Source: Stieleria neptunia (GTDB taxonomy: Bacteria > Planctomycetota > Planctomycetia > Pirellulales > Pirellulaceae). From it: 64,000 bases of DNA. The stretch lies in assembly GCF_007754155.1 (NCBI RefSeq), contig NZ_CP037423.1, positions 7,002,938 to 7,066,937 on the forward strand. Direction: 5' to 3'. A program made the position numbers and the translations under genes. The notes beneath the pieces are model-generated. The model saw nothing but the letters and a program-made list of their open reading frames with translations, was not told the origin of the DNA and made no database searches. The stretch's first letter is position 1; every line of letters starts with the position of its first letter. This document shows positions 9,362 through 20,000 of the stretch, in pieces.

Positions 9362-11734
9362 ATGAATCGCCTGTTCTTCAGTCTTTCTTTGCTTGCCGCG
9401 ACCAGTTCTGTCGGCTTTCTTGGTAACAAGTTGGCGGCTGAGACATTGGCTGCGGAGCCCCCGGTCGGAAACAAATTGAGTTTCGATCGCGACATTCGAC
9501 CAATCTTGTCGGAAAACTGCTTTGCCTGTCATGGGTTCGACGCCAAAGCGCGCGAGGCGGACTTGCGACTGGATACACGCCAAGGGGCGACCGAAGATGC
9601 CGAGGCAATCGTCCCGGGCGACCCGCAGGCGAGCCTGTTCGTCGAGCGAATTTTGTCGACCGATCACGACGAGATGATGCCGCCGCCGGAATCGGGCCGA
9701 ACCTTGACGGCCGTCCAAAAAGAAAAACTGATCCAGTGGATCGAGCAGGGAGCCGAGTACGAAACGCACTGGGCCTTTACCGCGCCGACCGCACCGACGC
9801 CGCCGAAGGTCGACGGCGTTGACCACCCAATCGATCGCTTCGTGCGGGCCAAACTCGACGCAAACGGGATCGCACCGTCACCGCCTGCCGACGCGACAAC
9901 CTTGCTTCGTCGAGTCAGTCTGGATCTAACAGGCTTGCCGCCGACGCTTGAACAGGTGGAAGCGTTCCAGCGGGAGGCTCAAACCGATCCGGATGCCGCT
10001 TACCAATCGCTGGTGAATCGTTTGCTCGCCAGTTCGCACCACGGAGAACGTTGGGGGCGATGGTGGCTCGACCAAGCTCGTTACGCCGACAGCCACGGGT
10101 ATTCCATCGACGGTCCACGCCAGATTTGGAAGTTCCGTGACTGGGTCATCGACGCGATCAACACCGACATGCCATTTGACCAATTTACCGTCGAGCAGTT
10201 GGCCGGTGATTTATTGCCCGACGCAACGACCGACCAAAAAGTCGCAACGGGTTTCCACCGCAACACGCAAATCAACCAGGAAGGCGGCGTCGATCCGGAA
10301 CAGTTTCGTGTCGACAGCATCTTTGATCGAGTTGGCACCACGGGGACCGTTTGGCTGGGGTTAACGATTGGTTGTGCGCAGTGCCACGACCATAAATTTG
10401 ATCCGATCACCCAAAAAGACTTTTACCGGATGTTTGCGTTCTTGAACAATCAAGACGAACCGAACCTGAAGGTCTATCCCGACGACGTCGACGCGCCCAA
10501 ACTTGGTGTCGAGAAAAAGCGACTTGAAAATGAGTTGCGAACGCTTGTTGACCAGCATGCCGATTCGGTCGCCGCATGGGAACAAGCCCTCGATGACGAT
10601 GACTCGGTCAGGCAAGACCTGGCCGACGATGTCAAAAAAGCCATCGGCGTTGACGCCAAAAAACGCAAACTCACCGACAAGCTGACGATCCTTGCGGCCA
10701 GCGGTGCCTTGGACTCGTTGGACGAAGTCAAAACCAAGCAAGCTCGCATTGCAGCCATCGATCGAGAATTGGCGAAAGGGGTTTCGACGATGGTGTTGTC
10801 CGAGCGTTCCACGCCACGACAAACAACGGTCTTTATCAAAGGTGACTTCACCCGCCCTGACGAGCCCGTTCAACCGGGCACGCCCGCCGTCCTGCATCCG
10901 CTCAACAGCGAGCAGGAATTGGCAACTCGACTGGATTTGGCCCGTTGGTTGGTTGCCGACGAAAACCCTTTGACGGCGCGCGTGATTGCGAACCGAATCT
11001 GGCAACAGTACTTCGGCCGAGGGCTCGTCGAAACCGACAGCGACTTTGGATTGCAAGGAACCTCGCCGTCGCATCCGGAATTGCTGGATTGGTTGGCGGT
11101 GTCGTTTCGCGAGTCCGGTTGGAGCATGAAGGAACTGCACCGCCAAATCGTGATGTCGCAAACCTACCGCCAGAGTTCGTTGGCGCGCGCAGACTTGAGC
11201 GAGGTCGATCCGCTCAATCTACTGCTGGCGAGACAAAACCGCTTGCGAATCGATGCCGAAATTGTGCGCGACGTCGCACTCGTTGCGAGTGGATTGTTCG
11301 CTCCGAAGATGGGCGGCCCACCGGTGTTCCCACCGATTCCTGATGGAGTGATGTCGTTGGGTCAAGTGCGGCGTAGCTGGAATGCCAGCAAAGGGGAAGA
11401 TCGCTATCGTCGTGGCTTGTACACGTTCGTCTATCGGGCCACACCACCGCCGGCACTCAACGTGTTCGACGCTCCCGACGGGCAAAGCAGTTGCACGCGG
11501 CGAATTCGCAGCAACACGCCCCTGCAAGCACTCACGTTGCTCAACGACGCCGCGTTCTTCGAATTCGCCCAAGCGCTGCAAAAACGCATCGAAGACGAAG
11601 GGCTGGAGTCTGCCTTCATCCGCTGCACCACACGCAAACCGATGAAAGAAGAACTCGAGCTGCTCGAACAACTCGGTTCGCTCGGCGCGGCGCGGGCCCT
11701 CTTGAACCTCGATGAAACCATCAATCGCGAATAA
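9362..11734 (+). CDS. Planctomycete cytochrome c-like protein with DUF1549/DUF1553 domains
   Basis: 790 residues with a signal peptide (MNRLFFSLSLLAATSSVGFLG). Residues 38-110 are a PSCyt1 domain with one haem c motif C53-F-A-C56-H57. DUF1549 follows (LLRRVSLDLTGLPPTLEQVEAF onward, about 180-380), then a charged coiled-coil-like stretch (about 385-480), then DUF1553 (LARWLVADENPLTARVIANR ... SNTPLQALTLLNDAAF, about 520-770). It is immediately followed by a DUF1501 gene four bases after its stop. This pair is a signature of Planctomycetes and is often found near sulfatases; a role in periplasmic carbohydrate breakdown or redox chemistry has been suggested but is not proven. Confidence 0.92.
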   Translation: MNRLFFSLSLLAATSSVGFLGNKLAAETLAAEPPVGNKLSFDRDIRPILSENCFACHGFDAKAREADLRLDTRQGATEDAEAIVPGDPQASLFVERILSTDHDEMMPPPESGRTLTAVQKEKLIQWIEQGAEYETHWAFTAPTAPTPPKVDGVDHPIDRFVRAKLDANGIAPSPPADATTLLRRVSLDLTGLPPTLEQVEAFQREAQTDPDAAYQSLVNRLLASSHHGERWGRWWLDQARYADSHGYSIDGPRQIWKFRDWVIDAINTDMPFDQFTVEQLAGDLLPDATTDQKVATGFHRNTQINQEGGVDPEQFRVDSIFDRVGTTGTVWLGLTIGCAQCHDHKFDPITQKDFYRMFAFLNNQDEPNLKVYPDDVDAPKLGVEKKRLENELRTLVDQHADSVAAWEQALDDDDSVRQDLADDVKKAIGVDAKKRKLTDKLTILAASGALDSLDEVKTKQARIAAIDRELAKGVSTMVLSERSTPRQTTVFIKGDFTRPDEPVQPGTPAVLHPLNSEQELATRLDLARWLVADENPLTARVIANRIWQQYFGRGLVETDSDFGLQGTSPSHPELLDWLAVSFRESGWSMKELHRQIVMSQTYRQSSLARADLSEVDPLNLLLARQNRLRIDAEIVRDVALVASGLFAPKMGGPPVFPPIPDGVMSLGQVRRSWNASKGEDRYRRGLYTFVYRATPPPALNVFDAPDGQSSCTRRIRSNTPLQALTLLNDAAFFEFAQALQKRIEDEGLESAFIRCTTRKPMKEELELLEQLGSLGAARALLNLDETINRE

Positions 11735-11738
11735 TCAA

Positions 11739-13196
11739 ATGCATCCTCATCATGACGTCGAACTCCAGGCTTCGACACGGCGCCATTTCTTCAGCGACTG
11801 CGCGATGGGCATCGGTTCGATCGCCTTGGCATCGTTGATGGCCGACAAATCGCTCGGCGACGATCCGATGGCTGCGATCAAGAATCCGCTCGAACCTCGC
11901 GTCGCCCATTTTCCACCGAAAGTGAAGAGCGTGATTTTTCTGTTCATGGCGGGCGGGCCGTCACAGCTCGAGACGTTCGACTACAAACCGAAATTGAACG
12001 AACTCAGCGGCCAACCGATCCCTGAAAGTTTCACCAAGGGAAAGCGGTTCGCGTTCATGAGCAGTAGCCACCGCACGGACCTGCTCGGGTTCCGCCCCAA
12101 ATTCCAACAGCATGGCGAAAACGGAATCTGGGTCAGCGATTATTTGCCACATACGGCCGGCATCGTCGACGAGCTGAGTCTCGTGAAAACGTGCAGCACC
12201 GATTTGTTCAACCATGCGCCGGCAAAGTTGTTCATGAACACGGGAACCGGCCAGTTCGGTCGGCCGAGCTTGGGGGCTTGGACGACGTACGGCTTGGGCA
12301 GCGAATGCGACAACCTGCCCGGGTTTGTTGTCTTGCAAAGTGGTCCACGTGGCCCGCGCGGTGGAGCGGTTCACTGGAGTAGCGGCATGTTGCCGACCAC
12401 TTATCAGGGCGTGCCGCTGCGAAATCAAGGCGACCCCATTTTGAATCTCTCAACGCCCGATTCGGTCACCCAAACCCAGCAACGACAACTTGTCGACACG
12501 CTGAAAGAATTGAACCTGAAGCGTCTCGTGGCAACCGGCGATCCGGAAATCGGAACCCGCATCAATGCCTATGAAATGGCCTACCGAATGCAATCGAGTG
12601 CACCGGAACTGATGGACACGAGCGACGAAAAGGCCGAGACGTTTGAGCAGTATGGCATCAAGGATCCGAATGAATCGAGTTATGCGCGCAACTGTCTACT
12701 GGCGCGTCGGTTGGTCGAACGTGGCGTGCGGTTTGTGCAGTTGTATCACACGAATTGGGACCACCACGGCGGACCGACGGAGAATCTGGAGACACACTTG
12801 CCAAAGATTTGCGAAGAGATCGACAAGTCGACCGCCGGTTTGATCGCAGATCTCAAGCAGCGTGGATTGCTTGACGAAACGCTGGTGATCTGGGGTGGTG
12901 AGTTTGGTCGGACACCGATGGGTGAAGTGCGTCAATCGACCGGTCGCAACCACCATATCGATGCGTTCACGATGTGGTTCGCCGGCGGCGGATTTAAGCC
13001 GGGTCATGTCTACGGCGAGACGGATGAGTTTGGTTTCGGTCCGGTCGAGAACCCTTGTCACGTGCGAGACATTCACGCCACGATTTTGCACCAATTGGGG
13101 CTGGATCACGAGCGATTGAGCGTGCGATTCCAGGGGCTTGATGTGCGTTTGACCGGGGTGGAAGAGGCTCGTGTTCTCAAGGACATGTTGGTGTAG
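11739..13196 (+). CDS. DUF1501 family secreted protein
   Basis: The ATG at 11739, four bases after the preceding stop, gives 485 residues; an in-frame ATG at 11712 would overlap the upstream gene. The N-terminus has a twin-arginine-like segment, STRRHFFSDCAMGIGSIALASLMA, as in many DUF1501 proteins. The body has the family features VIFLFMAGGPSQLETFDYKP, WVSDYLPHTAGIVDELSLVKT, YARNCLLARRLVERGVRFVQ, VIWGGEFGRTP and GRNHHIDAFTMWFAGGG. DUF1501 belongs to the alkaline phosphatase/sulfatase-like fold, but its reaction is unknown. Co-transcription and functional coupling with the DUF1553 protein are inferred. Confidence 0.93.
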   Translation: MHPHHDVELQASTRRHFFSDCAMGIGSIALASLMADKSLGDDPMAAIKNPLEPRVAHFPPKVKSVIFLFMAGGPSQLETFDYKPKLNELSGQPIPESFTKGKRFAFMSSSHRTDLLGFRPKFQQHGENGIWVSDYLPHTAGIVDELSLVKTCSTDLFNHAPAKLFMNTGTGQFGRPSLGAWTTYGLGSECDNLPGFVVLQSGPRGPRGGAVHWSSGMLPTTYQGVPLRNQGDPILNLSTPDSVTQTQQRQLVDTLKELNLKRLVATGDPEIGTRINAYEMAYRMQSSAPELMDTSDEKAETFEQYGIKDPNESSYARNCLLARRLVERGVRFVQLYHTNWDHHGGPTENLETHLPKICEEIDKSTAGLIADLKQRGLLDETLVIWGGEFGRTPMGEVRQSTGRNHHIDAFTMWFAGGGFKPGHVYGETDEFGFGPVENPCHVRDIHATILHQLGLDHERLSVRFQGLDVRLTGVEEARVLKDMLV

Positions 13197-13338
13197 TCAC
13201 CGGAGGGCGATATCGCCGGCCACGGCCGTCCTGATCGATCGACCACAAATTCGCGGAGATCGCAACAATTTCGACGCTTCACGCCCCCCGAGTGCTGTCG
13301 GTCCCTTGCACCACGTCATCGGTTTTTATCGTGCGTTG

Positions 13339-13455
13339 CTTAGGACCGTTGGAAGAGTAAGTGGCGGGGAGTGATTGTGGGATAGGCTTCCAGCCTGTCG
13401 TTTTCGTCATGACAGGCTGGAAGCCTATCCCACTTCTTCTTCCGACGGTCCTAAG
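13339..13455. repeat. Nested inverted repeat with the GTGGGATAGGCTTCC palindrome
   Basis: Inner arms 13377-13399 and 13411-13433 form a perfect 23-bp inverted repeat. They are framed by an outer imperfect inverted repeat, CTTAGGACCGT at 13339 and ACGGTCCTAAG ending at 13455. The inner palindrome recurs at 16.95-17.04, 20.2-20.33 and 50.4-50.5 kb. It occupies the convergent gap between the DUF1501 and PPK2 genes and could form a terminator-like hairpin for both. Confidence 0.8.
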
Positions 13456-13470
13456 TTCGTTTCGCGTTGT

Positions 13471-14961
13471 TCAGCCGAGCCTTTCCTGCAGATGATCGAT
13501 CACGGTCTGCAAGACCTTGAGGCGGGCATACTGCTTGTTCTTCGCCTCCACGAGGATCCAGGGTGCTTTTTTGGTGCTCGTGTACTGGATGATGTCCTGT
13601 CCGTACTGTTTGTAGGCTTGCCACAGTTCGCGGTTGCGCCAGTCCTCGTCGGTCAGCTTCCAGTGCTTGTACAGCGATTTCTCGCGTTTCTTGAAGCGTT
13701 TGAGCTGTTCGTCCTCGTCGATGTGCAGCCAAAACTTGAGCAGCAGGATGCCGTGATCGACGATCTGGTGCTCGAAGTCATTGATCTCGTTGTAGGCGCG
13801 CCGCCACTCGTCCTCGCTGGCGAAGCCCTCGGCGCGTTCGACGAGCACCCGCCCGTACCAGCTTCGATCGAACACTGAAACATGGCCCGCTCGTGGCAGG
13901 TGGCGCCAAAAACGCCACAGGTAGTGATGCGCGCGCTCCTCTTCGGTGGGTGCGGCGAACTGGAAGACGCGGTAGGTGCGGGCATCCAAACTCCAGACCG
14001 TGCGGCGGATCGCGCCGCCTTTGCCACTGGCGTCGGGACCTTCGAAAACGAGTACGGTCGACTGTTCCATGGCCTGGGCCTTGCGACCGAGTTCGCCGAG
14101 TCGAGCCTGGCCGGTTTTGATCTCTTTCTTGTACTCCGACTTCGGCACCGAGCGTGTCAGGTCGAGCGCATCGAAGACCGTGTCGACCTTGGGCATGTCG
14201 GGGCTGGCGACCCGCACCGGATCCGACGCGGCGGCCGCTGTTCGCTCTTGCGCGTCGAGATGGCGAGCCAGTTCGGCGGCGATGATTTCGCCGACGCGGA
14301 GGTGCCGGTAGTTCTCATTGCCCCCTTCGACGATGTGCCACGACGCGGCGCCGCGGTTGGTCCGGGTGATCAGCCGTTCGGCGGCCGCGATGAAATCGTC
14401 GTAGTGCTCGTGGTTGTTCCAATCTTCCTGGGTGACCTGGTAGCTCAGCAGCGGATCGGCCTCGAGCTCTCGGAGACGCGCTTCCTGCTGGGTGGCGCCG
14501 AGGTGCATCCAGAACTTCAAAATCAGCGCGCCGTCGTCCACCAGCGCGTTTTCGAAACGGATGATTTCGGACAGGCGATTGTCGAATTCCCGCTCGTCGA
14601 TCTCGCCATAGACCCGGCCCAGCAACGGCTCGGAGTAACGGCCGCTGAGGTACAGACCGATGCGGCCTTTGGGCGGCATGTCGCGCCAGTACCGCCAAAA
14701 CCGCGGGCGTGCCGCTTCCAGATGCGTCGGCCGCTGGTACCCGATCGTCCGGATCCAACGCGGATCCATCCACATGTTCAGCATGTTGATCGCCGTGGCC
14801 TTGCCGGCCCCTTCCACGCCGGCAAAGTCGATCAGGACAGGAAATCGTGCGAGTTCGTTCGTGCGATACTGCAACGTCAGCAGCTTGGTCCGCAGCTCGA
14901 GCTCCCGTTCCTTGAATTCACGCTGGCTAACACGTTGCCCCAGCTCTGCCGCGTCGAACAT
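13471..14961 (-). CDS. pap: Polyphosphate:AMP phosphotransferase (two-domain PPK2)
   Basis: 496 residues with two PPK2 domains. The N-terminal domain has the P-loop-like GVEGAGKAT (48-56) and RFWRDMPPKGRIGLYLSGRY; the C-terminal domain has EGPDASGKGG (about 307-316), the RWFWRHLPRAG-type segment and VFDRSWYGRVLVERAEG. In two-domain PPK2 enzymes the C-terminal half normally carries the intact Walker A/B (here DASGKGG and DRSWYGR) and is catalytic, while the N-terminal half has degenerate motifs, as seen here. The reaction is polyP(n)+AMP to polyP(n-1)+ADP in the cytoplasm, letting the cell recover adenylate charge from polyphosphate. It is monocistronic and converges on the DUF1501 gene. Confidence 0.9.
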   Translation of the reverse strand: MFDAAELGQRVSQREFKERELELRTKLLTLQYRTNELARFPVLIDFAGVEGAGKATAINMLNMWMDPRWIRTIGYQRPTHLEAARPRFWRYWRDMPPKGRIGLYLSGRYSEPLLGRVYGEIDEREFDNRLSEIIRFENALVDDGALILKFWMHLGATQQEARLRELEADPLLSYQVTQEDWNNHEHYDDFIAAAERLITRTNRGAASWHIVEGGNENYRHLRVGEIIAAELARHLDAQERTAAAASDPVRVASPDMPKVDTVFDALDLTRSVPKSEYKKEIKTGQARLGELGRKAQAMEQSTVLVFEGPDASGKGGAIRRTVWSLDARTYRVFQFAAPTEEERAHHYLWRFWRHLPRAGHVSVFDRSWYGRVLVERAEGFASEDEWRRAYNEINDFEHQIVDHGILLLKFWLHIDEDEQLKRFKKREKSLYKHWKLTDEDWRNRELWQAYKQYGQDIIQYTSTKKAPWILVEAKNKQYARLKVLQTVIDHLQERLG

Positions 14962-15277
14962 GACTGCTCCTTAAGCTCCTGTGATCCCCAACCATGACGT
15001 GCCGATCCTGAGCGACGACCGATCGTGAGTCTGCCCCCTGGTTCAGGGCCAAGAGTACCCGAAACCAACGATGGCTTCCACTCCGCGCCCCGCTCGATGC
15101 GATCGACTGATGCGTTGGTATTGAATGCCGGTTGCTCGCTGGCGCAATGACCGTCCCGTGGGACGAATGGGACAGATAGGACGTATGGGTCGCATAAGAC
15201 CAATGGGTCCCATCGAGAGCGACAGGTTTCGCCGGCGTGGTTGGACCAGTACCGGTGGCTGTCACGGCGTGCTGCGA

Positions 15278-15294
15278 TGGACAGAAACTGTCCA
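15278..15294. promoter_or_regulatory. Candidate regulator-binding palindrome upstream of pump operon
   Basis: TGGACAGAAACTGTCCA is a 7-bp perfect inverted repeat around AAA. The same site with one change (TGGATAG...) lies upstream of the kinase/regulator operon at 25189-25205. Its centre is about 105 bp upstream of the -24 element at 15391, a normal enhancer distance for an NtrC-type activator. Binding by the response regulator at 22121-23545 is inferred. Confidence 0.65.
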
Positions 15295-15388
15295 CCCCCG
15301 TGGCGAATCTCTGTGCTTTGCACGGCCGTGGCCTTTCGAATCCGGCCAAAACGGCCCCAAAACCTCGTCCTCGTGCTTCTATCGCACT

Positions 15389-15405
15389 CTGGCACGGTGC
15401 GTGCT
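15389..15405 (+). promoter_or_regulatory. Sigma54 (-24/-12) promoter for metal-efflux operon
   Basis: CTGGCACGGTGCGTGCT matches the sigma54 consensus YTGGCACG(R)NNNTTGCW at all but one position (GTGC for TTGC). GG (15391-15392) and GC (15403-15404) are separated by exactly 10 bp as required. The predicted transcription start is near 15416, about 40 bp before the adaptor ATG at 15456. Upstream, 14962-15277 has no gene; it contains small inverted motifs such as GTCCC-GT-GGGAC near 15153. Confidence 0.65.
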
Positions 15406-15455
15406 TCTGGATTCCGGCACGCCCCGAATCCCTTCCCTCCCGAGTGCTCCCCGCG

Positions 15456-16946
15456 ATGACCGATCCAACGAGCCCCGCCGCCAAGCCGAATTTCTTGCAG
15501 ACACTTTCGCAGGGTCTTCCAACACTGCTGGTGTTGGTCGTCATGGCCGGCGGCTGGCTGGCGATCCACAAAATCAACAACCCCGCGGCGATCGAAACAC
15601 AGACCGAGGACGCCCAGCAGCCCGCCGATCCGAATACCGTGATCCTGCCCGAGGGCAAGCTGGCGGTCGCGCGGATCCAAACCGTTCCGGCCCAGCGTCA
15701 ATGGGTTCAACATGTTCACACCGTTCCGGGCAGACTGCGCTACGACCAAACCAGACACGTCGACGTGAAAGCCCCGATGGATGGGATTTTGTCTGAAATC
15801 TTGGTGACCCCCGGCGACGCCGTGGCCAGCGGTCAGCTGATCGCCGTTTTGCGCAGTCCCGAAATCGGACAGGCACGTGCCGAAATCTTGAAACGCCAAA
15901 AGGAGCGTGAGATCGCGGGGCAGGTGCTGGCACGGGAAACGACACTTTCCAAAAACCTGCAGCTGCTCTCGGAGATGCTCGATCGGGGGGAATCTGTCGA
16001 GGTGATCGAAGCCGCGTTCGCCGACGAGGCCTTGGGCAGCTACCGGCAAGAGATTTTGTCGAGCTACTCGAAAATGAAGTTGGCCGACACGTTGATCGCC
16101 AAGATTCAACCCTTGGTCGAATCGGGATCGGTTTCAGGACGGACGGCGCGGCAGCGCGAGGGCGAGCGGCAACTGGCCGAAACGGCGTTCCGAACCGCCC
16201 GCGACCAGGCGACGTTCGCCGCCGAACAAGCAAAACTGAAAGCCGAAGCCGAGTTATCTCAGGCCGACCGTCAACTGAATCTGGCATGGCAGTCGCTCGA
16301 AACCTTGCTCGGATACAAGGAAGACAAACGAACCGCAAATCTGAGCAACGAAGAAGCGTTGTCGCGACTGGAAGTCCGCGCCCCCTTTGACGGGACCGTC
16401 GAATCGCGGATGTTCGCCGACAACGAACGCGTCTCACGTGGCGACTCCCTGATCGTGCTGGCCAACACCGATTCGTTGTACGTCGAAGCGAGTCTTCGCG
16501 AAAGCGATTGGTCCGCGGTGTCGCTGCAACCCGGAACGGAGATCTCGGTCCGCGTTCCGGCGTTGGAGAACCAGACCTTCGGCGCAAACATTCACTACGT
16601 CGGTCGCGAAGTTCAATCCGACACCAACTCCGTCCCGTTGGTCGCAAGAATCGACAATCGCGACGGCCTGTTGCGGCCGGGCATGTTTGTCCGCGTGACG
16701 ATTCCCATCGGCCAAGGCCGCCAAGCGTTGTCGGTCAAACCCGAATCGGTGATCCAACACGACAACCAGCAATTCGTCTTCGTCGACCTCGATGGCGGTT
16801 CCTATCGACGCGTCGACGTGACCACCGGCGACGTCTCGGACGACTGGGTGGAAATCACGGCAGGATTGTCGCCGCAACAAAGGGTCGTGACCGAAGGGGC
16901 GTTCCTGCTGAAGTCCGAACTGTTGCTGCAAGGCGAAGGCGAGTGA
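15456..16946 (+). CDS. RND efflux adaptor (membrane fusion protein), CzcB-like
   Basis: ATG 15456 is chosen (496 residues) because the upstream frame is low-quality and contains the proposed promoter. A short cytoplasmic end is followed by one membrane anchor (LPTLLVLVVMAGGWLAI). Then come a biotinyl-lipoyl half (TRHVDVKAPMDGILSEILVTPGDAVASGQLIAVL), a long alpha-hairpin (about 145-290), the second lipoyl half (LEVRAPFDGTVESRMFADNERVSRGDSLIVLANTDSLYVEASL), a beta-barrel and a membrane-proximal domain (PESVIQHDNQQFVFVDL, VEITAGLSPQQRVVTEGAFLLKSEL). This is the usual layout of HlyD/CusB/CzcB adaptors linking an RND pump to an outer-membrane channel. The pump gene follows after 136 bp. Confidence 0.88.
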   Translation: MTDPTSPAAKPNFLQTLSQGLPTLLVLVVMAGGWLAIHKINNPAAIETQTEDAQQPADPNTVILPEGKLAVARIQTVPAQRQWVQHVHTVPGRLRYDQTRHVDVKAPMDGILSEILVTPGDAVASGQLIAVLRSPEIGQARAEILKRQKEREIAGQVLARETTLSKNLQLLSEMLDRGESVEVIEAAFADEALGSYRQEILSSYSKMKLADTLIAKIQPLVESGSVSGRTARQREGERQLAETAFRTARDQATFAAEQAKLKAEAELSQADRQLNLAWQSLETLLGYKEDKRTANLSNEEALSRLEVRAPFDGTVESRMFADNERVSRGDSLIVLANTDSLYVEASLRESDWSAVSLQPGTEISVRVPALENQTFGANIHYVGREVQSDTNSVPLVARIDNRDGLLRPGMFVRVTIPIGQGRQALSVKPESVIQHDNQQFVFVDLDGGSYRRVDVTTGDVSDDWVEITAGLSPQQRVVTEGAFLLKSELLLQGEGE

Positions 16947-16952
16947 CCGCCC

Positions 16953-17040
16953 GTGGGATAGGCTTCCAGCCTGTCATCCCGACGTGGGATAGGCTTCCAG
17001 CCTGTCAGCTCTGAATCGACAGGCTAGAAGCCTATCCCAC
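16953..17040. repeat. Three copies of the GTGGGATAGGCTTCC repeat
   Basis: Direct copies at 16953-16975 and 16984-17006 and an inverted copy at 17018-17040 lie between the adaptor and pump genes. The second and third can pair as a 23-bp hairpin (one mismatch) inside the operon transcript, which could stabilise upstream mRNA or reduce read-through into the pump gene. Confidence 0.8.
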
Positions 17041-17082
17041 TGATCCTACCTCAACTCGCGCAGCAACTCCGACTCTGACACC

Positions 17083-20000
17083 ATGCTCACTCGCATCATT
17101 GAACTCTCACTGACCAACCGTGGTCTGGTCATCATTTTGACCTTGTTGATGGCCGCCGCGGGAATGTATTCGGCGTTGCACCTGCCGATCGACGCCGTGC
17201 CCGACATGACGAACGTGCAAGTGCAAGTCGTCACCGACGCCGGTTCACTCTCGCCGGTCGAAGTCGAACGCTACGTCACGTACCCGGTCGAGAACACGAT
17301 GGGGGGGCTGCCGGACGTGGAGGAACTCCGCAGCGTTTCCAAGTTCGGCATCTCCGTCGTCACGATTGTGTTCACCGAAGGCACCGATATCTATCGTGCA
17401 CGCCAACTGGTGACCGAACGTCTGGGGGATGCCGCGGCCAGCATTCCTCCCGGTTACGGATCCCCCACCGTCGGGCCGTTGACGACCGCACTGGGAGAAA
17501 TCCTGCAGTTCGAAGTCCGCAGCGAACGGCACACTCCCATGGAATTGCGCACGCTGTTGGAATGGGATGTCGCACCGCGGTTGCGCGAAGTCAGCGGCGT
17601 GACGGAAATCAACACCCACGGCGGCTACTACAAAACGTTCGAGGTGCAACCCGATCCCGACCGCATGACCAGCTATGGCATTTCGATGGAACTGCTGTTC
17701 GAGCGTCTGCAAAACAATAACAACACCTCCGGCGGTGGCTACGTGATCCACCACGGTGAACAGCGTTTCATCCGCGGCGTGTCGTTGTTGGAAACCGCTG
17801 GAGACATCGAAGAGGTGGTGGTGCGGCGCGAAAGCGACGGCAATCCGATTCTGATTCGCGACATCGCCAGCGTCAGCATCCAACCGATGACACGTCAAGG
17901 TGCGGTCACACGCGACGGTCGGGGCGAAGTCGTGACGGGATTGGTGATGATGCTGATCGGTGAAAACTCCCGCGAGGTGGTCCATGCGGCGAAACAGCGT
18001 CTGAAAGAGATCGAGGTCACGCTGCCCGACGGGGTGAGGTTGGAAGTGACCTATGACCGGGCCGCGCTGATCGGCCGAACGCTGAAAACGGTACTGACCA
18101 ATCTGACCGAAGGCGGCATGCTGGTGATCGTCGTGCTGTTGCTGATGCTGGGTAATCTGCGCGCCGGCATCATCGTCGCCTTGGCGATCCCATTGTCTAT
18201 GTTATTTGCCACGAACGTGATGGCCTACACCGGCGTCACCGCCAGCCTGATGAGTCTGGGGGCGATCGATTTCGGATTGATCGTCGACAGCAGTGTCATC
18301 ATGGTCGAGAACTGCATCCGCAAGCTGTCTCATGACAACGGTGACACCAAACACGAAGACGTGATCCGCGACGCGGCGGTCGAAGTCCGAAAGCCGACCA
18401 TGTTCGGCGAATTAATCATCGCCGTCGTGTTCTTGCCGATCTTGCTGCTGGAAGGGACCGAAGGCAAGCTGTTTCGGCCGATGGCGTTGACGGTGCTGTT
18501 CGCGCTGGGCGGCTCATTGGTTCTGTCCCTGTCGTTTATGCCCGCGATGGCCTCCATCTTTCTTCCCAAAAAGATGAAGGAGAAAGAGGTCTTTCTGGTG
18601 CGGGTGGTGAAGTTCTTTTACACACCGCTGGTCACCCGCGCGATCAAGCACCCGATCGTGACGATCGCTTCGGCGCTCACTATCTTTGCGGTCAGTTTGC
18701 CGATGGCACGCAATTTGGGGGCGGAGTTCATGCCGCGGTTGGAAGAGGGCGACTTGTTGGTCGAAGCCTTGCGGTTGCCCAGTGCGACGCTGGAGGGATC
18801 GATCGAAATGTCGACCCAGATCGAAAACATCCTGAAAAAGTACCCCGAAGTCGAAACCGTGTTTTCCAAAACCGGGCGACCGGAGATCGCCAATGACGTG
18901 ATGGGCGTGCACCAAACGGACGTCTGGGTGCTGCTTAAACCCGTCGCCAGTTGGCCTGAGCCGAAGACGCGTGACGAGTTGATCGAACAGATGTCCGACG
19001 AGCTGAACGCAAACGTTCCCGGTGTGGCCTTCGGATTCACCCAACCGATCGAAATGCGGGTCGACGAATTGGTCGCCGGCGTCAAGGCCGATGTCGCCGT
19101 GTTGCTGTACGGGGACGACATGGAAGAACTGGGAATCAAGGGCAAAGAGATCGAGTCGGTGTTGCGGTCGATTCCCGGAGCGGTGGACGTCAAAGCGGAT
19201 TACCAAGCCAACCTGTCGACGCTGACCATCAAAACCAAACCCCAAGCGCTCGCACAATACGGCATCGATGCGCAAACCGTTCTCGACGTCGTCTCGTCGC
19301 TCGGTGGGCACCAAGTCGGTCAGATCTTTGAAGGCCGCGCCCGGTATCCGATCATGGTCCGTGTCCCGGTCGAGTGGCGGGAGAATCTCGAACTGCTCGA
19401 ACAGGTCCCCGTGGCGAATGCGGCCGGCAAATCAATCCCGCTGAAGGAACTTGCGGACATTCGGTTGGAAGAAACACCGCCGACGATCGAACACGAAGGC
19501 CAACGGCGGCGGACCTTCATTTCCGCCAATGTGCGTGGGCGTGATGTCGCGACGTTCGTCAACGAGGCTCAAACCACGGTGGAAGAGAAGGTTGAATTCG
19601 CCCCCGGCTACGAGATCCGCTGGGGCGGTGACTTTGAAAACCTGCAATCGGCCAGTCGTCGACTCGCCATCATTTTGCCGATCGTGTTGATCATCATCAT
19701 GTTGCTGTTGCACACCAGCCTGGGATCCCTGCGATTGGCGCTGCTGATCTTCTTGGCCGTCCCGATGGCGGCATCCGGCGGCGTGATCGCGCTGTACCTG
19801 CGGTCGATGCCCTTCAGTATCTCCGCCGGCGTCGGTTTTATCGCACTGTTTGGCGTCGCGGTCCTGAACGGGTTGGTTTGGGTCAGTGCCGCGGAAAATC
19901 TGCGTCACACCGGGATTCCACTGCGAGAGGTCAGTGCGGAAACGGCCCAGGTGCGTCTGCGGCCGGTGCTGATGACCGCCTTGGTGGCGAGTCTGGGGTT

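Noticed and set aside
14877..16109. 410-residue minus-strand frame across the pump promoter
   Set aside because: It overlaps the adaptor gene and the regulatory region; composition is that of an antisense frame and no domain is recognisable.
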